The translations under genes and the position numbers were made by a program. From the NCBI GenBank assembly GCA_946627325.1, contig CAMOVK010000004.1, positions 1 to 64,000 on the forward strand: DNA of 64,000 nt, read 5' to 3'. This stretch comes from an uncultured Prevotella sp. GTDB taxonomy: Bacteria > Bacteroidota > Bacteroidia > Bacteroidales > Bacteroidaceae. Below, piece after piece: positions 1-7,832 of the stretch (the stretch's first letter is position 1; every line of letters starts with the position of its first letter). The notes below the pieces were generated by a model. The model was not told the origin of the DNA and ran no database searches. It saw only the letters and a list, made by a program, of their open reading frames with translations.

Positions 1-16
1 CAATTTATAGAAGAGT

Positions 17-46
17 AAAAAGCGAGGCCAAACGGCTTCGCTTTTT
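17..46 (+). terminator. Rho-independent-like terminator of a gene upstream of the window
   Basis: aaaaagcgaggcc-aaac-ggcttcgcttttttt: 13-bp stem with one G-U pair, 4-nt loop, T-tract. Confidence 0.7.
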
Positions 47-131
47 TAGTGGTTGTATCTTCGGTATTTATCGTCGATGGCTTTTGCTACGACGGCGACA
101 AATAGCTGACTATTGGGATACCTCTATAAGG

Positions 132-1085
132 TCATAGACTCACGTTGCTGATGTCAACCAGATTATTTACTATTGCATAGATGGTCAATCCTGCGGGGCT
201 GTGTATTTGGAGTTTTTTTGCTATGTTTCGCCGGTGGGTAATTACAGTATTGATAGAGATAAACAGGTGGTCGGCTATCTCCTTATTTGTCATTCCCTGT
301 ACAACAGCCACCACTACGTCTTTTTCTCTCTGACTCAGCGTTTCGGTATTACCTGTGGGGTTTATCATGCTTGATATCTTCGCAGATACATCGGTCTGCT
401 TTGAGCGTCGCTCAAGCCTTTGTATGGCAGGTATAAATAGGTGGTCTTCCACTTCGGCATGTGCTGCGAGCCATTCTTCGTTGTTGTAGATATCGTAGAG
501 AGTTGCCGACAATTGATTGTTGCGCAGTCCGTCGGAAGGTAGGTATTTTATTATAATACTCTTTAGTTCGCGCAGTTTTTCATCTATTTTTCCATGATGT
601 CGCGAGAAGGTTTCTATATCGTAGGTTTCTGATGTTTCTCCTTCGAGCAGTTTATTAACGTAAGGGAAGACTGTCTTCTCTTCGTACTGCATATGGCTTC
701 TTATTGATTGAGCATATTCGTCGTAGAGTTTCATTATCAGTCGTGCGAGATTGTCGTGTTTGTCAAGAGCTTCTTCGAGTTCTCTACGTATAAACGGCAG
801 TTGGAAACCGATATAGTATTCGTGGCTTGCACGCAGGTATTGCATGAGTGTTGAGACTGATAGTTTGTCAATGTCGTCAACGTTTCTATATCCGTTTATT
901 GTGAAATTTACCACTGCGAGGAATGTGTATGTATCCACGTTGTTGTCGTCGCACACTTCCCTCACGGTCTTATCGCCAAAGCCAAGACTTATTCCGAAAC
1001 TGCCAAGACTTTGTAGCAGATTGTAGTTATCCCTAATGAGCGAAATCATTTTATCGCTCGATTCATACATTTTCTGGTGTTTCAT
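132..1085 (-). CDS. Hemerythrin-domain protein fused to a C-terminal LuxR-type HTH (putative diiron-sensing regulator)
   Basis: N-terminal DUF542/RIC-like segment, His/Glu-rich four-helix hemerythrin region (SHMQYEEKTVFPYV, RHHGKIDEKL, AHAEVEDHLFIPAI), C-terminal LSQREKDVVVAVVQGMTNKEIADHLFISINTVITHRRNIAKKL. Confidence 0.8.
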   Translation of the reverse strand: MKHQKMYESSDKMISLIRDNYNLLQSLGSFGISLGFGDKTVREVCDDNNVDTYTFLAVVNFTINGYRNVDDIDKLSVSTLMQYLRASHEYYIGFQLPFIRRELEEALDKHDNLARLIMKLYDEYAQSIRSHMQYEEKTVFPYVNKLLEGETSETYDIETFSRHHGKIDEKLRELKSIIIKYLPSDGLRNNQLSATLYDIYNNEEWLAAHAEVEDHLFIPAIQRLERRSKQTDVSAKISSMINPTGNTETLSQREKDVVVAVVQGMTNKEIADHLFISINTVITHRRNIAKKLQIHSPAGLTIYAIVNNLVDISNVSL

Positions 1086-1134
1086 TGCGGTATCAAAGGG
1101 TTAAAGGGTTAATCTATTACATAGTGTTAAGGTA

Positions 1135-2406
1135 TTAGAGGAATGGTGCGAGCAGGTGTGCGAACCATCCTCTGAATCGTTGCCATGGTGTGCGAAACTT
1201 CCGCCATCGTTCCTGTGTAAGTAGGAATGATTTTTTCTTATCGCGTTGGAATAGTTGTATTAGTTGGTCGGTTGTGCAGCGGTCTATTATCACTGCGTTT
1301 TCTTCGAGGTCGAACCGCAGGCTTCGTGAGTTGAGATTTGCACTTCCTATGGTACAGAATCGCCCATCGACCATAATGATTTTAGTGTGATGAAATCCTG
1401 GTTCATATATCCAGACATCTACCCCATGTCTCATTAGTCGATGCACGTTGTATAGAACGCAGTCTGGAGTTAGTGGTATGTCGCTTTTTGCCGAGACCAT
1501 TACCTCTACCTTCACACCCCTTTCGCTTGCTCGTCGTATGGCTTTTTTTAGTTTTCGGTTGAGTGTCAGGTATGGATTTATTAGTTTGATGCTGTCTTTT
1601 GCAGCATTGATTGCTTCGAGGTAGAAATCCCTTATGATAGAGTTCGATGTTCTTGGTTCTCTATTGATTATGCCTACTGTCTTTGCATAAGCCGTTGAGC
1701 AGGTGTCTCTCTTAAGATTTTCTGATGGTTGTTTTGCTATTCTGCCTTGATAATATTTTTCTCCTTGTACTTCTTGATTAGTCAGTTTGTTCCACGTTCG
1801 GATAAATATCTTCTGCAGTGTGTTTACCTCTGTGCCTTCTATTCGGCAGTGCATATCGCGCCATTCGCCTACTTGCTGTGTTCCTTTGATATAATAGTCA
1901 GCTACGTTCATTCCGCCAGTGTATGCTATCTCTCCATCGATAACTACTATTTTTCTGTGGTCGCGACATAACACATGGTTAATCCATGGGAATCTAACTG
2001 GGTCGTATTCGTATATTTCAATACCTTTTTGGCGTATTTCCGTCAGGTGTCGTTTTTTTAGAGGTCGGTTGTTAGAGTCGTTGCCAAATCCGTCGAAGAT
2101 TGCCCTGACCTCCACTCCTTCTTCAACTTTCTTTCCTAACAGGTCGAAAAGCAATGATGCTATAGAGTCGTTTCGGAAATTGAAGTATTCGAGGTGGATG
2201 CTGCTTTTTGCCTGACGGATAGCTTCAAACATATCATCGAACTTTTCCTGTCCGCTCATAAGCAGTGTCACTGAATTGTCGTGACTGAAAGTCACGCCTT
2301 TTTCCCTCATCTTCTCAACTATAATAGAGTCGGAAGTGAGTGTGTCGGTTTGTGCCCAAAGTAGTAAGGGCATAATGGCGAGGACAATCAGGAGAAGTTT
2401 TTTCAT
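1135..2406 (-). CDS. cls: Phospholipase D-family protein / cardiolipin synthase-like, with signal peptide
   Basis: Two HKD motifs (HRKIVVIDG; HTKIIMVDGRFCTIGSANLNSRS); N-terminal signal peptide MKKLLLIVLAIMPLLLWAQ. Confidence 0.85.
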   Translation of the reverse strand: MKKLLLIVLAIMPLLLWAQTDTLTSDSIIVEKMREKGVTFSHDNSVTLLMSGQEKFDDMFEAIRQAKSSIHLEYFNFRNDSIASLLFDLLGKKVEEGVEVRAIFDGFGNDSNNRPLKKRHLTEIRQKGIEIYEYDPVRFPWINHVLCRDHRKIVVIDGEIAYTGGMNVADYYIKGTQQVGEWRDMHCRIEGTEVNTLQKIFIRTWNKLTNQEVQGEKYYQGRIAKQPSENLKRDTCSTAYAKTVGIINREPRTSNSIIRDFYLEAINAAKDSIKLINPYLTLNRKLKKAIRRASERGVKVEVMVSAKSDIPLTPDCVLYNVHRLMRHGVDVWIYEPGFHHTKIIMVDGRFCTIGSANLNSRSLRFDLEENAVIIDRCTTDQLIQLFQRDKKKSFLLTQERWRKFRTPWQRFRGWFAHLLAPFL

Positions 2407-3380
2407 CAGACAACGCAGCTATAACTATCTACAATACCGAGCAGATGATGTTCTTCATCAGTGACGAGGACCGAGTGTATTTTGTGTTTGTGCATTAATT
2501 TCTGCACTTCAGCGATTTTCATCGTTGTTGGAATACATTTCGGTGTTGTTGTCATCACGTCGCTTACTGTTTTGTCGAAGAATTGTGCCTGCCATCGTTC
2601 CATTGCTCGTCGTATGTCGCCGTCGGTTATAAGTCCTGCCACTCGTCCATCGCTCATAGCCACTCCCATTCCGAGTTTTCCTTTCGATACGTGTATTATT
2701 GCTTCTCCAAGGTGCATTTCTGGCGATATTATCGGCAGGTCATCTGTGTGCATCACGTCGGCAGCTGTTGTCAACAGTCTGCGTCCGAGCGATCCTCCTG
2801 GGTGGAATTGTGCAAAATCGCGCTGTTCGAAGCCGCGCACTTCCATAAGTGCTATTGCCAGTGCGTCGCCCATTGCGAGTGCTGCGGTGGTGCTACTTGT
2901 AGGTGCAAGATTAAGCGGACAAGCCTCTTTCTTAACATATACGAGTATGTGGGCATCGGAGTACTTAGCTAACAGGGAGTCGGCATTGCCCGTCATGGAT
3001 ATAATTGGTATGTTGGAGTGTTGCAACATAGGTATAAATCGTAGCAATTCGTCGGTCTGCCCTGAATTGCTCATGGCTAACACCACATCGTTAGGAGTCA
3101 TTACGCCGAGGTCTCCATGAAACACATCGAGTGGATTGATGAAGAACGATGGTGTACCTGTGCTCGAAAGTGTGGCTGCAATCTTTGCTCCTATGTGTCC
3201 GCTTTTGCCCACTCCTGTGACGATTATCTTTCCTTTGCAGTTGAACATTAGTTCTACTGCTTTGTCGAATCCTTCGTCGAGTTGTGGTATGAGTTCGAGC
3301 AAGGCATCGGCTTCTTCTCGTATGCATCGTTCGGCATATAGTCTCACGTTGCCGAGTCGTCTCGTATCGGTATGGCTCAT
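2406..3380 (-). CDS. kdsD: D-arabinose-5-phosphate isomerase (SIS + CBS domains)
   Basis: GVGKSGHIGAKIAATLSSTGTPSFF, SNSGQTDE, CBS pair; next to kdsA. Confidence 0.9.
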   Translation of the reverse strand: MSHTDTRRLGNVRLYAERCIREEADALLELIPQLDEGFDKAVELMFNCKGKIIVTGVGKSGHIGAKIAATLSSTGTPSFFINPLDVFHGDLGVMTPNDVVLAMSNSGQTDELLRFIPMLQHSNIPIISMTGNADSLLAKYSDAHILVYVKKEACPLNLAPTSSTTAALAMGDALAIALMEVRGFEQRDFAQFHPGGSLGRRLLTTAADVMHTDDLPIISPEMHLGEAIIHVSKGKLGMGVAMSDGRVAGLITDGDIRRAMERWQAQFFDKTVSDVMTTTPKCIPTTMKIAEVQKLMHKHKIHSVLVTDEEHHLLGIVDSYSCVV

Positions 3381-3387
3381 GATGAGT

Positions 3388-4149
3388 TTAGTCTTTTAGT
3401 ATGTTTTCTATTACGGATTGTAGTTTGTCGAGTTGCAGCATATTTGCGGCATCGCTCAATCCCATGTCTGGGTTTGGATGCACTTCGAAGAAATATCCTG
3501 TTGCTCCGAATGCTTTTGCTGCCATTGCCATTGATGGCACAAATCGTCGGTCGCCTCCGGTTTTTCCATTTGCTGCTGATGGTCGTTGGACGCTGTGGGT
3601 GCAGTCCATTATCACTGTTGGTACGATTTCGAGCATATCGGGTATATTGCGGAAATCGACAATCAGATTGTTGTATCCGAAGCTGTTGCCACGTTCTGTT
3701 AGCCACACTTCGCTTGCTCCGCTTTCGAGTGCTTTCTCTACGGGATAGCGCATATCTTGTCCGCTGAGGAATTGCGCTTTCTTAATGTTTACTATCTTTC
3801 CTGTTTTTGACGCGGCTATCAGCAGGTCGGTCTGCCGGCATAAGAATGCCGGTATCTGAACCACATCTACTACCTCTCCTGCTGGCTGTGCCTGCCAAGC
3901 CTCGTGTATGTCGGTAAGTAATCGGAGTCGGTACTTTTGCTTTATTGCAGCGAGCATTTCGAGTCCTTTTTCTATGCCTGGTCCGCGAAAAGAGTGCAGG
4001 GATGTTCGATTGGCTTTATCGAAGGAGGCTTTGAAGATTATATCTATCCCGAGCGATTGATTGATTGCCACGAGTTGTTCTGCCACTGTTTCGAGTAGCT
4101 CTTTCGACTCTATCACGCATGGACCTGCTATGAATACGGGGTTCGTCAT
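3388..4149 (-). CDS. kdsA: 3-deoxy-8-phosphooctulonate synthase
   Basis: FIAGPCVIES, FKASFDKANRTS, QIPAFLCRQTDLL, FFEVHPNPD. Confidence 0.93.
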   Translation of the reverse strand: MTNPVFIAGPCVIESKELLETVAEQLVAINQSLGIDIIFKASFDKANRTSLHSFRGPGIEKGLEMLAAIKQKYRLRLLTDIHEAWQAQPAGEVVDVVQIPAFLCRQTDLLIAASKTGKIVNIKKAQFLSGQDMRYPVEKALESGASEVWLTERGNSFGYNNLIVDFRNIPDMLEIVPTVIMDCTHSVQRPSAANGKTGGDRRFVPSMAMAAKAFGATGYFFEVHPNPDMGLSDAANMLQLDKLQSVIENILKD

Positions 4150-4703
4150 GGCATATCCTCCTCTTGCGATGTGGTGTCGATTGTTGTTGCTCTTGAAACC
4201 GAGATTTGTCCTTGTCGGTTTATTGAGATAACCAGTGGTATAAAGTTTTCGCTCATGGCATCGGGTGAGCCTACACTTCCTTCAAAGACGAGGCTTCCGG
4301 CTTCAGTTTTTGACGGCATCAGTCCGAGCAATGCTCCTGTTTTGCGGGTGTTTTCGTCGAGATATTGGTTGAAATCACTCTTGTGGAATGTGCGGTTGAA
4401 GAATGTAGAACCGTCTTGTCGCAGCACTTTTACAGTGATGCTGTTGTCGTAATACTCTATTCCCGTTTCGTCGGTTGCCTTATTCAGACTTGTATCCACA
4501 CGACGCTGAATTTGCACGGTGTAGCGCGAATCGTTCCATTCGATGACATCTTCGTAGTCGGTGTCTTCCATCCGCTGTGTCTCCATTTGCTTTACAGGCT
4601 GGGGGTCGGGTGGCAGAATTATGTCGTCGGTAGTTTGTTTCTTCCCACACGAGGCGAGCATCATCACTGCCGACAGTGCTAAAAGCATTGTTAGGTTTCT
4701 CAT
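4146..4703 (-). CDS. Lipoprotein (DUF4738-like), first gene of the kdsA-kdsD-cls run
   Basis: Lipobox LSAVMMLASCGKK; 4-bp ATGA overlap with kdsA. Confidence 0.7.
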   Translation of the reverse strand: MRNLTMLLALSAVMMLASCGKKQTTDDIILPPDPQPVKQMETQRMEDTDYEDVIEWNDSRYTVQIQRRVDTSLNKATDETGIEYYDNSITVKVLRQDGSTFFNRTFHKSDFNQYLDENTRKTGALLGLMPSKTEAGSLVFEGSVGSPDAMSENFIPLVISINRQGQISVSRATTIDTTSQEEDMP

Positions 4704-4775
4704 TTCTAAAGTGTTTAATTATTCCGCAAAGTTACAAAAACAGATTGAATGGTTCAAAAAAATAGCCTTTCTCTT

Positions 4776-4807
4776 TTTGATTAAACAAACTAAAGTGACT
4801 ACATTTG
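4776..4807 (+). promoter_or_regulatory. Bacteroidetes-type housekeeping promoter for the DUF4230 pair
   Basis: TTTG (4776-4779) - N20 - TACATTTG (4800-4807); start codon at 4834. Confidence 0.65.
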
Positions 4808-4833
4808 CATGATTGGAATAACTAAAAATTAAA

Positions 4834-5514
4834 ATGTTTCGACCGAAAAACTTTATTTTTACGTTCATCGTCATTAGTTCTGTTGCTCTGTTAGTCGGTT
4901 GCGGCAATGGCAAGCAGACTGCTGACGAAGGTATCGATGTTGACACTTTCGGAGTACTCATCAACAAGATAAGCAACTGCTCACGGCTTTACACGTCGGA
5001 GTATCACGTCAGAAAAATCATAACCCACGACGACCAACTAAAGTTACAGGGCAAGATTCTCTCGCAATCGTTCGACGTAAATCTGCCGTTGGGCGAACGC
5101 AAAATAGCCATACCGATTGATGGAGTGGTAAAGGGATATATTGATTTCAGCCAGTTCGACGAGAAAAACATCAGGCGTCGGGGGCAGAAAATAGAGATTA
5201 CTCTTCCCGATCCAGAGATAATACTCACAAGCACCAGCATCGACCACGATGCCATCATGGAGCATGTGCCTCTGCTTAGGTCGGATTTTAGCGATAGAGA
5301 GCTATCGGCATACGAGCAGAAAGGGCGGCAAGCCATCATCAGAAGTATTCCGAAAATGGGCATTGAGCAGCAGGCAAGGCAAGCGGCTGCAAACGTGCTG
5401 ATACCCATCATTGCTCAAATGGGATTTAAGGAGAGCGACATAACCATTACCTTCCGTCGCGACTTGGACATAAAGAGCCGAATAGTACGATTAAGTGAGA
5501 ATAAAGCAAGTTAG
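4834..5514 (+). CDS. DUF4230 lipoprotein
   Basis: Lipobox ISSVALLVGCGNG; VKGYIDFSQF..ITLPDPEI..AAANVLIPIIAQMGF. Confidence 0.75.
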   Translation: MFRPKNFIFTFIVISSVALLVGCGNGKQTADEGIDVDTFGVLINKISNCSRLYTSEYHVRKIITHDDQLKLQGKILSQSFDVNLPLGERKIAIPIDGVVKGYIDFSQFDEKNIRRRGQKIEITLPDPEIILTSTSIDHDAIMEHVPLLRSDFSDRELSAYEQKGRQAIIRSIPKMGIEQQARQAAANVLIPIIAQMGFKESDITITFRRDLDIKSRIVRLSENKAS

Positions 5515-5545
5515 TTCTTTATCGAATAAAAGCAATCAGAAAATC

Positions 5546-6130
5546 ATGAAACAACCTCCTTTCCGACGCCATATAATCGTTGTTGCCGCGACAGTCGTAA
5601 TCATTGCAGCCATAGTCGCTATTGCCCGATGCACCGAAAACGAAGCGCACCTGACAACGCCAAAAACCATCAGTGCCAGTCCTACGCAGATAAAACAAAT
5701 AAGAGACATCGGACAATGGGAATTTCTTTCCATCGACATGGAGGAACTTGTAGATACTATCGACAAGAAAATGATAGGCAGCCGCCGACTGGCGCGAATT
5801 TACTACGGCACCATGCGACTCGGGTTCGACACCAGAGCAATAGGAAAGAAAGACATCGCTGTGCATGGCGACACTGTCGAGATGACCATTCCACCGATAA
5901 CATTGCTCGACCGCAACTTCATCGACGAGGCACGTACAGTGAGTTTCTTCGAGGCTGGCTCATGGTCGCACACCGAACGAAAGCAACTCAGACGTCGTGC
6001 ATACAGCAAGATGTATGCACGCGGTATGACGCGGAAAAACATAGAAAACGCGCGAAACAACGCTGTCATTCAAATGCGACAATTGCTCCGCGCAATGGGA
6101 TTTAATACCATAGAAATTCGGACACGTTGA
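5546..6130 (+). CDS. DUF4230 protein, tandem paralogue
   Basis: Start at MKQPPFRRH (5546) preferred over 5495; N-terminal membrane segment; VEMTIPPITLLDRNFIDE..MRQLLRAMGFNTIEIRTR. Confidence 0.7.
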   Translation: MKQPPFRRHIIVVAATVVIIAAIVAIARCTENEAHLTTPKTISASPTQIKQIRDIGQWEFLSIDMEELVDTIDKKMIGSRRLARIYYGTMRLGFDTRAIGKKDIAVHGDTVEMTIPPITLLDRNFIDEARTVSFFEAGSWSHTERKQLRRRAYSKMYARGMTRKNIENARNNAVIQMRQLLRAMGFNTIEIRTR

Positions 6131-6141
6131 CTGTAGATTTC

Positions 6142-6224
6142 GGAAAGACGTGCTTTCCACTGCGAAAAGATATGCTTTCCAACTCGAAAAGGTATGCTTT
6201 CCGCAGTGGAAAGCATACCTTTTC
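6142..6224. repeat. 22-bp periodic palindromic array A (4 units, 83 bp)
   Basis: (GRAAAG N5 CTTTYC) at 6142, 6164, 6186, 6208; last two units form a 19-bp perfect hairpin (6184-6226) with loop GCAGT; lies between convergent genes. Confidence 0.9.
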
Positions 6225-6277
6225 GAACTCTTTGTATATGAGATAGTTAGCGAGGAGGCTAAACAGCCTTCGCCACT

Positions 6278-7774
6278 TTAATACTTCTTCTTGACAGACT
6301 TGCTCTCGTTGCTCATTCTGTCGAGTGCCGTCACCACATAAGTAGCACGTCTGCCAGGCTGATATTGAGGCAATCGGAAGAACGTATTGCGAGTGATTGC
6401 TACGATTTTCGACGGATTGGAAGTGTCAATACGCTCACCCTTTTCGAAACGATAGACCACATACTGCACCGCCTCATCAAGCCACGATTTACCCTTAGGA
6501 GCTGTCCAGAACAACACATTACCGTCTTCCATTGGAAGTATCTTCAGCCGTTTGGGCGCTTTGGGTGCTTTCCCATCGATGAATGGCATAAGCGGTTGGA
6601 GGGCTGGAGTGCGCCAATAGTCGTTGCGCAGAGCAGTCCCGTAATTGCCCACGTTATCGACAACAGCCTTTGCATACCAGAGAACAGTGCCGCTCACGTT
6701 TTGCATTTCTGCATGGAGGCGACGCTTGGCTGGGAGTTGATGGCTGTTAGGATTAGCAGGGTCGGCATGTTTCACTGTGCGCTCCACATCCTCGCCAATA
6801 TACAAAGGACGTTTCGAAGCATAGCGATTCCACCATCGGATAAGTTCTTCGTAGTCTGCCGCACGATTGCCAATCTCCCAATAGATTTGCGGAACACAAT
6901 AGTCTATCCAACCATTATTAACCCATAGCAACACATCGGCATAGAGGTCGTCGTAGTTTTGCAAACCATTAGTCTGGCTACCTATCTCCGGAGCACTTTT
7001 CTTATTGCGATAAATGCCAAAGGGCGACACTCCAAACTTAACCCAAGGCTTACGGCGATGAATTGTTTCGGATAGTTGCTTGATAAACACGTTCACGTTA
7101 TCACGACGCCAGTCGGCTATATTGCGAAAACCATTCGACGAGAGGCGGAACTCGCGCTCATCGGGTATAGCCACTCCACTGACGGGATATGGATAGAAAT
7201 AGTCGTCGATATGCAAACCGTCAACATCGTAACGAGCAACAATATCATCTACTACTTGACAAATATAATCGCAGTTTTCCTTCATTCCAGGATTGAGTAT
7301 AAACAACCCATCGTATGAAAAAACGCGCTCGGGATGTCGGATAGCAATGTGGTTTTGAGCCAAATCGGAAGTGTTTTTCGTTTTTGCACGATACGGATTT
7401 ATCCATGCGTGCAACTCCATTCCTCGTGCATGACATTCGTCAATCATCCATTGCAGCGGGTCCCAGTAGGGCGATGGCGCCTTGCCCTGCCTTCCGGTAA
7501 GAAAGCGACTCCATGGTTCAAGACTGCTCTCGTAAAGCGCATCACACTCGGGGCGCACCTGAAAGATAATAGCATTGACACCATCGCGCTGCAACTCGTT
7601 GAGCTGATAGCGAAGAGTCTGCTGCATCTTCTCGGTGGTCATGCCAATGAACTGTCCGTTGACGCATTGTATCCACGCTCCGCGAAACTCACGCTTGGGA
7701 GCAGCAACAGTGGTAATGGTAGCACATAGGGCTATCAACAAAAGGCTAAAATACTGACACGCTCTTTTATTCAT
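6278..7774 (-). CDS. Glycosyl hydrolase-like family 10 (DUF187/YngK-type) secreted protein
   Basis: REFRGAWIQCVNGQF, DGVNAIIFQVRPECDALY, HAWINPYR, GLHIDDYFYPYP; start placed at MNKRACQYF (7774) with signal peptide. Confidence 0.85.
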   Translation of the reverse strand: MNKRACQYFSLLLIALCATITTVAAPKREFRGAWIQCVNGQFIGMTTEKMQQTLRYQLNELQRDGVNAIIFQVRPECDALYESSLEPWSRFLTGRQGKAPSPYWDPLQWMIDECHARGMELHAWINPYRAKTKNTSDLAQNHIAIRHPERVFSYDGLFILNPGMKENCDYICQVVDDIVARYDVDGLHIDDYFYPYPVSGVAIPDEREFRLSSNGFRNIADWRRDNVNVFIKQLSETIHRRKPWVKFGVSPFGIYRNKKSAPEIGSQTNGLQNYDDLYADVLLWVNNGWIDYCVPQIYWEIGNRAADYEELIRWWNRYASKRPLYIGEDVERTVKHADPANPNSHQLPAKRRLHAEMQNVSGTVLWYAKAVVDNVGNYGTALRNDYWRTPALQPLMPFIDGKAPKAPKRLKILPMEDGNVLFWTAPKGKSWLDEAVQYVVYRFEKGERIDTSNPSKIVAITRNTFFRLPQYQPGRRATYVVTALDRMSNESKSVKKKY

Positions 7775-7832
7775 AATGCTTAAAAAATCTATTGTTGTAA
7801 TTATATGTGTTCGTTTCACTATATTATTCCGT

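Noticed and set aside
2461-3120. 219-aa ORF opposite kdsD
   Set aside because: Fully overlaps a clear kdsD gene and has no family-like features.
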